Origin: Pseudeuparius sepicola
Lineage: Eukaryota > Arthropoda > Insecta > Coleoptera > Anthribidae
Assembly (NCBI GenBank): GCA_963920635.1
Contig: OY987301.1
Location: forward strand, 44,243,820 to 44,307,819
Reading direction: 5' to 3'
Length of the DNA: 64,000 nt
The notes beneath the pieces are model-generated. The model had not been told where the DNA came from, did no database searches, and worked only from the letters and a program-made list of their open reading frames with translations. Positions 45,836-57,780 of the stretch are shown in pieces (position 1 is the stretch's first letter; each line of letters begins with the position of its first letter). The position numbers and the translations under genes are program-made.

Positions 45836-48468
45836 TAGCACAGCTATATAGGTTTGTGATACCATGCACCCCAACAGTATTTTGGTTGGATCCATAATAT
45901 CTATAAACTGAGAAAACGCCACTTGTGTGCTATCAAGGTTACATACTTATATACTTATTACTTAAGTGCAACAACAAATCAAGTGTTTATAATGTAAATG
46001 ATTGAGAAATAACCAGCTGCTATAAATATGAAACCCATTGACAAGTAGAAAAAACCAATGCAGTTCAACAAATTTCACACTTTCAGGTTGAAGTGACACC
46101 GGCGGTTACAAGGTGCAAAAGCGATGGTGTCGTAACGACAATAATTGAAAGTGGAAAAGTCGGATTTTAATTAAACAGCTATTGTTTTGTCGGATCGTAT
46201 TTCATCTGTATGGTTTTCTGAAAACGATATCCATGTGACGCTGAATGAATGCTATTGTTTAACAATTGACTTTTATGTTTTTCATAATATCGTGTATGCG
46301 TAAGCATCTTTAAGTAATATAAATATAACATAACATATATAACACAATTTTAAAAATATGAGGTGGCTTTAGTATATTTTCTTTTTTATATCCAGTGAAC
46401 TCAATTTTTCCCCGAAATTTTACTGGTTACCTAGATACTTGTAAAGTGACTCAAACAGTACTAATATCTTTGTCAAAATCCATCAGAACTTGCACTGCGA
46501 TTACCAAAATCATGCACTGCAGATGAAAAGAAAACAGTTTGTTATATCATACACTCAACATCTTAATTAGATAAGTACTTAATGGTAAAATTACACTTAG
46601 TAAATTCTCTTTACTTTTTGTATATTATAAGTGACACAATTCTACACATTATTGTCAGCTTAAATTTATAGAATTATAGAAATGTTAACCCAAGAAGGCT
46701 CAAAAATTAAATATTAATTTCAAATTTTCTAAGGTCTAGAATAATTGATCTAAAATGTGGCGGGATATTTAACTTTTTTTCCAACAAATTGTGTTATATG
46801 TCGGGCTTTACTACAAGAGTTCTATTATATATTATACTCGCTATTATATTATTCTCAATTTTGTAAAAAAGAACCTAGACAAAAAGATTATGGAAATAAA
46901 AGCAAGTTTGCTATGCTATTTTCGTAGACAGCGTCATCCATGTCATCGCAGGGTAGGCATTTGCGTCACCACATTCGATTATAGGCACTCAGGCAATGAA
47001 GTTAATGTCAACCCCTTTTCCCTCTACTCAATTTTCCACATAGGGTAGTAATTCATTAACTTCCCCACATATCAAAGCTAAAAGCTTTTTTCATATTAGA
47101 GGTAATTTTCTAACCCTTGTACAAATCATGTAATGTATTTTCATTCATGAATTTTTTTTTGTAAAATGTACACATACATAACCGATATAATAAATTAAGT
47201 TCATGTTTAATATTTCTCCTATCGTGCTCTTTCAAGAGGCTGTGGCATTTTCGAGTATCCTTAATTAAGCCCAGACCCAGATGGATGCAAGAACAAGTAC
47301 GACAATAAACCAGTAAATTGAGCCCAAACGTACATTTCGAATATTGCTCGTAATTAACCTTACGTACCGAGGAAGGTGTCGCTGTTGCCGCTTTAGGTTT
47401 GTTTTATTTGGCATTGTGTAGAAATTTTAAGTCACGGTTAGTCATTCTGATATAACTGTAATTAGTGAGATATTAATCGCGGTTTCAAGGCGTTTTATTG
47501 AGGAAAATGCGCCACAAACTCAATTCTTTGTGTCGCTCGTAAGGTAATTTAAGGCTAGATTAGATTGTAATAGTAATAATATTAGTGTTTTGTTTGAACC
47601 CTGCAACGTTCAAGGTGAAATGCTTATTTTTATGTTTACAAAAAAAAATTGACTATATTTCTTCAGTGATTCAAGAAAATTCATTGCTGAGGCAAAATCT
47701 TTTTTAAAATTCAGACCATTAGTTATTGTTTAAGAAAATTTCCAAGGATTTAAATGAAAATTTTTGGGAAAATCAGTTTCTTTGTAATATTACTGCCTAG
47801 CCGCTAGCGGTAAATTCAACATTAGAGGTATTGTTTCGTAATGAATTACTAATTTGGTGATCTGTGAGACAAATACATTTCTCACTAGAGATTGAATATT
47901 TTTTCTGTTATTTATTTTTTGTTTAGTCTCGATCGCTTTTCTGTGTTGTTTTTTATGATTAAAATAATAACAAATACCGAATCGAGAAGGCAAACATCCG
48001 GAAGAAAAAAGAAATCGTGGTAGGTATTTCAATTGCAAAATATCTTTATACCTACTATATTTTCCCACTTGGATCACTGATTTCCACGGTGGCATCTTGT
48101 TCCGTATATATATGTATTATCTAAACATAACGAAAAAGAGGATTTAAACTTAAATTTTCACCTAAATCGCTACCAAAAGTAAAGTGAGGTTATAAAATAA
48201 TCCAACTGAGCCTAGAATTTGATGATGCTTGAATGGTAAGGGGGGAGGAATACTGGCTCACATTAAGACGAATGGTGGGAGAACTGATCTTGAACGAAAG
48301 AACAAGTTCAACTGACATAGAGCAGAAGATATCTCAGAGATCCCACCACGAAAGAATATCACTATTGTTGCACATGCAAAGTCGTCACCACCAAAAACAA
48401 ATTTTGAAAAAGTTTTATTATCATTTTAATGGTAAGTAGTGACCAGCAAATTTAAAAAATGACAAATA
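45836..48468. other. Unassigned AT-rich DNA
   Basis: No gene, RNA or complete repeat recognised. Open frames of up to 101 codons (47790-48095, -) lack motifs. Confidence 0.5.
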
Positions 48469-48470
48469 TG

Positions 48471-48793
48471 TAGGGTGTTCATTTTTAAAAAAATAAGTAT
48501 GGTTTGTCACCGTTTTGCGCAATACCCTGTATACAATTTGGTATCACCGTAAAACACAATTCGGTATTTTAAAACTTTATAAGAAGAAAAATAAGAAAGG
48601 GCATATATTTTGAATGATTGCAAAAATATAAGTGTTCCATAAAAAAGTGGTTTGTCATGGTTTTGAGCAACACCCTGTGTACAATGTGGTATCACCGAAA
48701 AAAACACATTTTGGTTAGTTGTTGTAGTTCTACCAATTTTCTCCAACACCAGCCAATAATTATTATATACCATTATTATTGAAACACCCTCTA
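48471..48793. repeat. MITE-like sequence with internal duplication
   Basis: Ends TAGGGTGTTCATTTTTAAAA and ...GAAACACCCTCTA are roughly inverted. Inside, a ~70-bp block (GGTTTGTCA, CAA.ACCCTGT, TACAAT.TGGTATCACCG) is duplicated directly at 48510 and 48651. Confidence 0.5.
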
Positions 48794-49612
48794 TAATTCA
48801 AATCAGTCCTTTCAGTGAGGACAAAGAGTTCGTGTTTTGTTTTTGTTTGGCGGTTTTCATTTTTTGTTCGCTATTCGTGTCCATATTGTGTAAATGGCTA
48901 AATGGTACACACGTGCACTGAACCTTAAAAGTGTAAACAAGGAAAATGTGAAATAATGTTTGTCAAATAAACCCATCCATCACCATAATATTGTTATCTC
49001 ACAGAAAGACCACTTCGACCGGTCCCGAGCCCTAAACAAATAAATCGTTTTTTGCAGGTCCAGCTTCTTACCTGGGCAATATTGATCTAGATAATTTTTC
49101 ATCCACTTAAAAATATGAGAGCGGAGATAGCATAGAACCCTTCCTCCTTATTATAACTACTTACCAGACCAGACCTACAAATTCAAGAGTCTTTTGATCC
49201 CGTTTTGGCAATGAGCCCATTATTTAACCCACATTACCATCCAGTGTAGAAGGCTTCGGTGACAATGCTGATGCTGAATGTCATCACCAAGAGTTAGATA
49301 CTATGCTTTTAAGGTTTGTTACAACTGATTTGTGAACAGTTTCTGAACCAGCTAATTATCTGATTCGGCGAAAAAGTTCTGAAATTGTTTTCTTATGTTT
49401 TGATTGGTGCGAACCAGTCATGGAACAGTTCAGATCTGCAGTTGGAACAAAGCTTTATTAAATGTACACAAACTTGTTTTCCATTACTGTCAAAGGTGAT
49501 GAGAATGAGGGTATCTTTTAATTGAACTTATACTTGGGCAAAGGGCCGTTGCCTTGGTCTTTTAAAAGTACCTACCTCCGAGGACAAAAAGGAGCTTACG
49601 CATCGTGTATAA
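48794..49612. other. Unassigned DNA
   Basis: Nothing recognised. Confidence 0.5.
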
Positions 49613-49616
49613 TATA

Positions 49617-51553
49617 CAGTGTGACCCATTTGTTTTGGGGTCAGTCTGTAAAAAGTGTATCAATCGTGCGATTTGGCTGATTTTTTTTTTAAATTGTAGA
49701 GCTCGATGAACTGCACATTTTGAACAAAAATTGCCTGGTTCGCATAAAATCCAAAGCCTACTATGACCGTTTTTATGAGCAAAATTTTAAGAAACCATAT
49801 TAGCGTTTTTTTTTGAAAAAATCTGTGTGCGCCAATGGATTGAGCACCCCTCGAAATGGGTATGTACAAAATTTCATCAAAATATTTCAAGTAATAACGA
49901 TTTTGTAGAAAAATTAAAAATGCAGCCAAGGTACGTCTTTATTTTCAAAAATTCAAAGTTGGCCATGGAAAATAATTGAATTGTTTACTTTTATTAAGTG
50001 TCAAACTGTCTAAATTGAGTTCAGAAATTGTTTGTGCTCAATACAATTAATTATCATAATTATGGAATATTTAAGCATAAGAGACAAAATAGAAATTGTT
50101 CGACTCGTGGGCGACAACGAGCGCTCGGCAGCAGAAGCTGCGGCCGAATTTAATAGACACCCAGGTAGATCAGTGAGTCGAAGTACTGTACAACGTATAA
50201 ACAATATTTTTGATGAAACTGGATCGATTTCTAAAAATTTATTAAAAACTAGGCAAAATGGACGCCGTGGACTTGTTGAAAATAACAATCAAATTCTGCA
50301 ATACTTTAGTGACAATCCTCGAAATAGTGTTCGAACGGCTAGTTTAGACCTTCATATACCCAGAGAGAGTATAAGGAGATGTTTGAGACAAAACAAAATA
50401 AAACCGTTTAAGCCAAAATTTTTGCACACCCTGGAACCAGGAGATGAGGAGAGAAGATTAGAATTTTGCTATTGGCTGCAAGGTGAATATCTCCATAATG
50501 ACAACTTTTTAAATGAAATTTTATTCACCGACGAAGCCACGTTTACTACAAATGGTGTAGTATCAAGTCAAAACTGCCGTCACTGGTCAGCTGAAAATCC
50601 AGAGTTTATAATAAATGCAAGGAGACAATATTCACAAAAAATTAACGTTTGGTGTGGAATACTACGCGACAGAATAATTGGCCCATTTTTCTTTGAAGGG
50701 AATTTGAATGCGGCTGGCTTCTTGAATTTTCTAGAAATTGAATTTAGAAATGCTTTAGATGAGTTACCATTAAGATACCGTTTAAATTTAAAGTTACAGT
50801 TAGATGGCAGTCCTATTCATAATGCTCGTTTAATCAGAAACTGGCTAGATAATAATTTTGAAAACTATTGGATAGGGCGAAATAGTCCTTTCTGTGAGTG
50901 GCCACCGAGATCTCCGGACTTAACTCCTTTAGATTTTTTTCTTTGGGGTACACTTAAGCAAAATGTTTATAAGTCAAGACCCCATAATTTACAAGAACTG
51001 CAAGCTAGGATAAACTGTAGTTGTGAGGAAATTACTCCACAGCAAATACGAAATGTAATTTTGAATGTACGCAAGAGGAACGACAAATGCATTGTAGAAA
51101 ATGGAGGCTTGGTAGAAGTTACAAAAATTTTATAATTTTAATTGTTTTTATGTTTTGTGTTTATAAGCATAAGGTTGTATTATTACAATTCAATTATTTT
51201 CCATGGCCAACTTTGAATTTTTGAAAATAAAGACGTACCTTGGCTGCATTTTTAATTTTTCTACAAAATCGTTATTACTTGAAATATTTTGATGAAATTT
51301 TGTACATACCCATTTCGAGGGGTGCTCAATCCATTGGCGCACACAGATTTTTTCAAAAAAAAAACGCTAATATGGTTTCTTAAAATTTTGCTCATAAAAA
51401 CGGTCATAGTAGGCTTTGGATTTTATGCGAACCAGGCAATTTTTGTTCAAAATGTGCAGTTCATCGAGCTCTACAATTTAAAAAAAAAATCAGCCAAATC
51501 GCACGATTGATACACTTTTTACAGACTGACCCCAAAACAAATGGGTCACACTG
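49617..51553 (+). mobile_element. Complete mariner-like element with ~367-bp inverted repeats
   Basis: Terminal inverted repeats 49617-49983 and 51186-51553 begin CAGTGTGACCCATTTGTTTT and differ only by a base or so in A/T runs. TA flanks both ends (49615-49616, 51554-51555). The 1937-bp element holds one uninterrupted transposase gene between the repeats. Near-identity of the long repeats and an intact frame indicate a recent insertion that could still be active, although activity cannot be read from sequence. The repeats are far longer than the ~30 bp of classical mariners. Confidence 0.95.
50062..51135 (+). CDS. Mariner-like DDD transposase, intact
   Basis: This is a 357-residue protein that would bind the element's inverted repeats and catalyse cut-and-paste transposition in the nucleus. 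Residues ~8-50 (EIVRLVGDNERSAAEAAAEF...SVSRSTVQRI) and ~78-120 (PRNSVRTASLDLHIPRESIR) form two helix-turn-helix-like regions. The catalytic domain has LFTDEATF (D157), LQLDGSPIH (D248) and PPRSPDLTPLDFFLWG (D286), that is, 37 residues between the last two aspartates. A basic tail (NVRKRNDKC) follows. ATG at 50062 is chosen; an in-frame TTG 30 bp upstream is not a likely start. AATAAA at 51226-51231 in the right inverted repeat may serve as polyadenylation signal. Confidence 0.95.
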   Translation: MEYLSIRDKIEIVRLVGDNERSAAEAAAEFNRHPGRSVSRSTVQRINNIFDETGSISKNLLKTRQNGRRGLVENNNQILQYFSDNPRNSVRTASLDLHIPRESIRRCLRQNKIKPFKPKFLHTLEPGDEERRLEFCYWLQGEYLHNDNFLNEILFTDEATFTTNGVVSSQNCRHWSAENPEFIINARRQYSQKINVWCGILRDRIIGPFFFEGNLNAAGFLNFLEIEFRNALDELPLRYRLNLKLQLDGSPIHNARLIRNWLDNNFENYWIGRNSPFCEWPPRSPDLTPLDFFLWGTLKQNVYKSRPHNLQELQARINCSCEEITPQQIRNVILNVRKRNDKCIVENGGLVEVTKIL

Positions 51554-51820
51554 TATAAAATTTTCCTGCTACCAATAATGTCATATTCTACTTTAAATTA
51601 TTAAACTTGAAACAAACTGAATTGCAAGGAACGCGATAACTTAGTCATGATGATAAACAATTCATCCGATGACATTTGCCGCAATATGTCAGTGTATCAG
51701 AAGATTATTATTTAGTAAATCTTCGATATCTCGCAACGAGATTGAAGAAACAGCAATTATAGCTTACAATTCGTTATTGCCGGGAAATATGTATTTTTTT
51801 GTTGATAACTTAAACAAAAG

Positions 51821-51907
51821 GAATGCTTCGAGTGGGATTTGAACTAAGATTAAACGAGTGAAGCGTTCATATACACGCGCGTTCACCGGCTGAACTAAAT
51901 CCACTCC
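51821..51907 (-). other. tRNA-like sequence (pseudo-tRNA or SINE head)
   Basis: Minus-strand A-box-like TTTAGTTCAGCCGGTGAACG and B-box-like AGTTCAAATCCC are spaced as in a tRNA. GAGTGG near the 5' end can pair with CCACTC after the B box, but standard T-stem geometry fails. Pseudo-tRNA or SINE is more likely than a functional tRNA. Confidence 0.4.
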
Positions 51908-51983
51908 ACGAAATGCTTTTCATGAGGATATTTGACAATTTTTTTCGTTTTATTCGAATTTATATTATATTTATATAATTTCA

Positions 51984-52340
51984 CTGGGTGATTCAATAAA
52001 AACGCTTATTGACATTAAAATTTCTCATTAGTATGAGCCATCGAATGCGAGAAGTTGCCGAGGAAATTAAGAAAAAATAAGGTTGTGGAACACCCTGAAA
52101 TAAGTGTAAGACAACTGAGCTGGGATTTAGAAATAAAAAGGTCCCCAGTAGGACAATGTCTTAAGCGTAACAAGTTTCACCCATACCATGTGCAGTTATA
52201 CCAGGAACTCGAGATGCCAAAAAACAATTTCCAAAACATTCACCAATTACGTAAATTACGTATATCAAGTCTTGTTTACAATAATTCATTTTGTGAACAC
52301 TTTTTGCTGTTTGAAATTAAAAAACGAACACAGAATACAA
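51984..52340 (+). pseudogene. Fragment of a mariner-like transposase N-terminus
   Basis: From about 52055 the plus strand reads NKVVEHPEISVRQLSWDLEI and CLKRNKFHPYHVQLYQELE, the second helix-turn-helix and linker of the insect transposase family that includes the fragment at 10319. A preceding frame (RMREVAEEIKKK, 52030-52078) probably belongs to it, shifted by one base. A terminus-like CTGGGTGATTCAATAAAAAC lies at 51986. The DDE domain is absent. Confidence 0.7.
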
Positions 52341-52409
52341 GCAGCAAATGAAATATTTACCAAATGTCAAACTAGAAACAAAACCATGGCCACCTATGAG
52401 TTCTCCTAA

Positions 52410-52690
52410 AACTTTTAACTTTTTATAATTTAATATTCTATTGCAGGTGTAGTAGGTATACAAAAATATGGTAAACTACAGATTGTAACTGGTACTAACG
52501 CTTTTTTGATATGCAGCTTTTTAAATAAGTACAAGTTTGATTCCCGAGTAATTTGCATGCATGTAATAAGCAAAAAAGTTGCAAATTTTCTGTTTATACT
52601 GGATTTTTGAAAAAACTGCTAGAGGTATAGGTGCTGTATTAGGTATCAAATTAAAGCTGAATGAATGCTCTATCCAATAGAAATGTTAGA
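52410..52690. other. Unassigned AT-rich DNA
   Basis: Nothing recognised. Confidence 0.5.
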
Positions 52691-52692
52691 TA

Positions 52693-53069
52693 TAGGGTGT
52701 TCCATTTGAAAAAAAAAATAGTAAATTAAGTTTGAAAATGACGGAGTTTTGGCGGAAAAAGTGAAACATCCTGTACAAAAATTTTCAACTTGGTTCTTAG
52801 TCATTAATAAAATGGTTAAGTGCAAATCCACAACCAAAGTTTCAAGATAAAAAATCAAGCCGCAAGAAAAATATAGCAATATTAATGAAGGGTTGGTATT
52901 TAGCAAAAAATACTTTAAAAAAATTATAACTTGGCAACGCCGCAGATGGAAGCGGAAATAATTTATGGATATATACTATACTTTGATAGGCTTCATTTGC
53001 GATAAAAAAATCGGGTCATTCCATTTAAAAAAATATATTTTTGTCGCCACACTTTTTTGGAACACCCTG
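52693..53069. mobile_element. ~377-bp MITE with weak inverted ends
   Basis: Left end TAGGGTGTTCCATTTGAAAA and right end TTTTTTGGAACACCCTG are inverted, next to TA on each side (52691-52692 and 53070-53071). The block CGGGTCATTCCATTTAAAAA near 53010 echoes the terminus internally. Non-coding. Confidence 0.6.
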
Positions 53070-53071
53070 TA

Positions 53072-56000
53072 TATACCATACTAATTTTAAAATGTGCTCC
53101 ATCTTCCCTTATTTGGATCCCCCGAGAACCGATTTTTTTTATCCTTAAAAGTATAGCCACAATTGAAGAAGGGAATAGTAAATGGACACGCTGTATATCA
53201 CAAAATCAAGTATTCTTTTTTTGGTCTTGAGCTCGTCAAATAATATCTCCTGTGGAGATATGGGTATTTCAGGGTACACATAAAGGAGTGTTAACCAATT
53301 CAGCGGGTTTTCGCTAATATTGTTTCTAATATAAAAGTTAAAATTTTCAGTTTTGAAAATGTTCTTTCTGGCGTGGCGGTGCATACTGTAGTTGTGCAAA
53401 ATATGTTTAGTGTTGCAGGTTGTTTTGCCTAATTTACGATTACGCGCTGCGACCGACGGAGTGTGTGCATAATATACGGCGCGGTGCATTTTCAGATTAG
53501 GTCAGGAGTATATAATTTTTGGTATTATTAATTTTGATATTACAAATCTCGTTTATCTCGACAGCTCGGGGGGGGGGGGAGCAATTGCCCCCTTTGCCCC
53601 CCCCCCTCAATACGCCACTAATAAGAACAATTCGTTGTTAAAATTGGAAGCGCCAAGTTTTTACCAAATTGACGGATGCTGCTTACAGTGCTTACGTCAA
53701 CTTTGAATATCGGCGGAACTCCCGAGCCTCATAGTTGCGATGGTAACGACCCAGGCCTCTATTTGCGTTATCCCCCACGTATCTTGAATTTATTTTTTTT
53801 AATTTCGTCGTGGAGCACAAAAGGCAGTCGCACGCGGCGCACCCTCCTTGTGTCCCAATCTAATCTGACTACTAATTCCCGCGTCACATGCCCGTGGCAT
53901 GGCCTTCGCAATAAGTTCGGGAGATGAGAGTGATACGGCATCAACAGCAAAGGGAGATGAATTCTGTGAACCCCTTAGCGGATCATATCAGCTTGGGGGA
54001 ATATAGAGGTTGCGAGGGGCATTAATGTCGTTTTTATGTTTTTCGTGGAAGGGATTTTGTCTTAACTCTTAATTAAAACTTAATTTTTTTTATGTAATAT
54101 ATTATTATTATTTGCGTACCGATACAAGGAAAGTGCGTTCTTTTAAATGACGCTATCAAAAATATTAGTTGCCATTTAAAAAATATATAGATGACGTCAT
54201 AGCTTGGTTAGTAATGACGTCAGAAAAACGACAAATATGTCAAAATATGCGCCTTTCAAAATTATGTTGGACGTGTCGAAGCGTTTTTTTTAATCGCACA
54301 GTACATTTTACCGAATTTATTCCAACCTTTACGTGCTCTCTGTATATCCCTTTTGGGTCATCAGCAACTAAAAATAAACTGCATTATAATGTTGCATAAA
54401 ATCGAGCAATTCCTAATAAATAGATTGGTAACATTCAGGAGAAACAATGGGGAGGGCATGAGTCGAGCGGCGGCGTAACCACTTTTCGATTTGATAACGG
54501 TGAATATAATTTGTTAATTTCTTTGGTTTGCACTTGGCATGGTTTGCCGAAATGGGTTTTGAATATCATAATGATATTTTTATACGTTGATGTGTTGGAA
54601 ATTGGAATTAGGTGTTAACTAGTGGATACATGGAGACTTCGCTACTGCTGAACGCTGTTCGGAATGATTCAGCGCCGATTTCTGCCAATCAGAAGCTGTT
54701 TATTAGTCGCATATTGCTTTGTATACCAACTATCCGGTTCGGTCTTTATGGTTATGACGTTACAAATAAGTTATTATTGATTTCTGGGCAGACGTGACGT
54801 TTTTAAGTTTCGAAGTTTTTGTGTATTTCTAAAATCTTTTTATATAGAGAAAGTATAATCACAGAATAACCATTGAGGTACCTATACGCGATTGAATATA
54901 AGAAATACGCCCCCTGTAGGCTCAATGCTAAACTAAGCCTATGGGCCATGCCATTTTGTTGATCCGTATATTATGTTTTCTGTTTTGTTCAAAATCAGTC
55001 AAAAAAGCTTTATTTTCTAAAGTTGACTATTATAATAATGTGGTAAATAACAACAGTTGAATTCAAATGTTTAAATATTCCCGCCACGCTTGTGCCAAAA
55101 AAGAGAGAAGAGTTAAAGAAGAGTTGTTAGAAAATGAAATAAAGCAAGTAAAATGTGATTTTTATTATGATTACCACGCACAAAAGGCTTTCTTCAGTTA
55201 TCAGAAGTGGAATTTGAACATGCTAAAGTGTTATGCAGTGTAATTACGAAGTTTTAGTGCGAGATTCGGACGAAAAACCGTCTTGATTCGATCGCCGAGG
55301 TCCTAACCTAAACATTTTTTGTTCGTTTGTTCCTGAAAACATTTTCGAGATGGAACAAGTTTCGAATCAATTTAATTTAACCAACAAAGTTCTCTATTTC
55401 GAATTCTGCTTTTAGTTCATTTTTAGTTGGCTGTTGCCTTCGCAATTAACATAAATCATATAACAATAACCGGTAAGTACAGTTTCCCGCGGTGTATGTC
55501 TGCCCCGATTTTTTTGAAATTTTGGCTACCCCCCTATTTTCGGGGTCCCTGAACACGAATCTGACCTTAGTTTTTGGTGCTCGGGCGTAGTTTCCGAGAA
55601 AATGAATTTTCAAATTTCCTTTGACACTTCACTTTTCATGGCGATATTTGTGGTTATAATCCGGATGAATTTTTACTATTTGCAGCTCAAACTGATCACC
55701 ACACTATTTTGCACCTTTTGCAACATCGAAACTTCGCGGAAACCCGCGGAAAATCCGAAATTTGGAAAGATTTGTGCCGTGTTTACGTCCGGCCCGGCCG
55801 CTGTTTTCGCCCCACAATCGGCGGGCGCCGAAGGTCGGGGGGAACTTTTACCTAATAACCAAATAACTTTATGAAGACGACCACAAAATATATAGAAGAC
55901 GACAAGAACAATGAACAAGAACAAAGAACAACGCAGTGTAAACCCAAAGTGTGCCCAAAGCTAGAGATGACAATGGCCCATATAGTTAGTTCGCATAGTC

Positions 56001-56190
56001 CGTCGGGGCGTTGGCATCTTAAATTCAGTCGCGTATACTGTATAACACGTTTGGAATGACATATTCCACAATCGCGAACACATTAGCTTTGTTCCAACAC
56101 ACAGTTCTGAACCAGTTCCAGCGAATCTGAATGCGGAAAAGTAATTCCAGAACTTCTACTAACTTATTTTCTAAAATTTATTTATGGCGC
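53072..56190. other. Unassigned DNA with transposon-like fragments
   Basis: A lone GGACACGCTGTATA end lies at ~53186. At 53566-53625 G- and C-runs with TACGCCACT resemble a decayed hAT end. A GC-rich block (55740-55850) contains open frames on both strands without motifs. No gene recognised. Confidence 0.45.
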
Positions 56191-56203
56191 AAACAGATTC
56201 ATT

Positions 56204-56512
56204 TAATTTTTAATTGGGTTTTTCGCCACCAAACTGATCGAAAGACAACTTTTTCAAGTTGCCTGGAAAATTCATAAATTCTTAACAGTGAATGAACGAA
56301 ACTTTAAACGTGTAACTCAAAAAATAACTTCAACAAATTTGTTTTCTCAGCTTTCGGAGAATAAATCTTCCTCCTTTCTCAAAGATCATGCCACGTCAAA
56401 GTGAAGTGTCACTTCACTTTGAGAATTTATGAATTTTCCAGGCAACTTGAAAAAGTTGTCTTTCGATCAGTTTGGTGGCGAAAAACCCAATTAAAAATTA
56501 AATGGTTCTACT
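56204..56512. repeat. Inverted repeat, ~309 bp
   Basis: Arms 56204-56287 and 56428-56512 are almost perfect inverted repeats (CAATTAAAAATTAAAT, GCGAAAAACCCAATT, TTCCAGGCAACTTGAAAAAG). The loop carries the GCTTTCGGAGAATAAATC block shared with 20129-20345, and a small palindrome AAAGTGAAGTGTCACTTCAC. Likely a foldback derivative of that family. Confidence 0.75.
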
Positions 56513-56527
56513 AACTTGTTACATATA

Positions 56528-57250
56528 CAATGTCCTCCAAAAAGTTCGCACCATAGGGGGGAAATTTTTAATTAACGTTTTATTTTAAATTTAATTTTGG
56601 GGTTATCTGTTGCTTTAAAAAAAATGAATAATGACCCACTCAAACGTGGTCATGTGACTTTCGTTATCTGTCAAAAATGACATTTAAAAAAATATATCGC
56701 CAAAAATGGGTTTAGTTGTTAAAATATCAAAAAGTTTTACTTGAAAAAGTTGTTTGCTTTTCAATTTTACGTAAGTATGCCAAATTTGAACGCTCTACTA
56801 AAATATTTAGTTTTTTGCCAATTTTTAATATTTTTATGAAATTTCTGAAAATTTTAAAAACTCGAAACTTCGTAAAAGCTCTCTTATATCACTAGCTGTA
56901 TCATTCTATCAATTTTTTATTACTAATTACCGATAAGAATAGGTATTTTTCAAAAGAAAATGATATTTACGCTTTAAAATTCTGTTATGTTTGTTGCAAA
57001 GTTGATATACCGTCTAGCCATTTGGGGTATAAATTTAGTTACATTACGTTTCCCAGTTCTAAATTGATGCCAAAATAATAATAAATTAAAATATCATCAA
57101 ACTATTTTACGTATCTGAGCAAAATTCTTGACTTTTATGGAACAAATAATTATTACCTTTAAGTTTAATTTCACATTAATCGATATTGATGAGTAGGCCA
57201 TGGAGAGAATAGAAGCAATTGTTTTTATTTGACAGTTTGATAACTGTCAC
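56528..57250 (+). repeat. Dispersed repeat, CAGTGTCC family, copy 3
   Basis: Starts CAATGTCCTCCAAAAAG after TA (56526-56527) and aligns with copies 1 and 2 through the shared tail GGCCATGGAGAGAATAGAAG and beyond. It is the most complete copy in the window. Non-coding. Confidence 0.82.
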
Positions 57251-57383
57251 ATAAAAAGAGGACGGTCGGTCACCTATCCATGGGCAGGCTGCACTGGTTG
57301 CTGCACTTTCCATATCGTTCCTGCTAGATCAAGCCCGATGGGCTGCTGTGTAATAATTTGTAGATCTGCGGGCGTCCTCTATA

Positions 57384-57780
57384 CAGGGTGATTCAGTTTT
57401 ATTCTAAGACACTTCAACGGGTGATAGAAAATCATAAAATATAACTATTTTATGGTATAGGTAACTTTTATCCACAGAGTAGATTCTTCTATGAGCCACC
57501 CAGTTTTCGAGATCCCAAAAATTGTAACGTTTAATTTTTTTTATGTTTTTAACTGTTAAAAATATTCAAACGAAATTTAGTACACAGCATGCATTGATGA
57601 AGTGTCATAAAATGTATGATAATACCAAGTTCCCCAAATAGCCAGTGGCACTCTACATTTGTTTTATTTTCTTTATGCACTTGGTTAACTTTTTTTATTC
57701 TAAGCAACAACTGTTTCTTGCAATTTGTGTTGTATCTACCACAGTTACACGGCAAATTTGATTTTTCAGACCTAACTCCT
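57384..57780 (+). repeat. Left end of a mariner-like element
   Basis: CAGGGTGATTCAGTTTTATTC follows TA (57382-57383). Downstream blocks CCCAGTTTTCGAGATCCC, CCAGTGGCACTC and TTGTGTTGTATCTACCACAG resemble, in order, those at 28480, 28630 and 28770 in the left end of the 28.4-kb element. A right-end-like GGGCCACCCTG, then TA, lies at 58216, but the match between the two ends is only CAGGGTG, so I do not join them. Confidence 0.55.

Noticed and set aside
50032..50061. Upstream TTG as the transposase start, adding ten residues.
   Set aside because: Eukaryotic translation strongly prefers ATG. The ATG at 50062 is followed by a normal transposase N-terminus.
50010..50288. 92-codon minus-strand open frame.
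   Set aside because: It is the antisense shadow of the intact transposase gene at 50062-51135.
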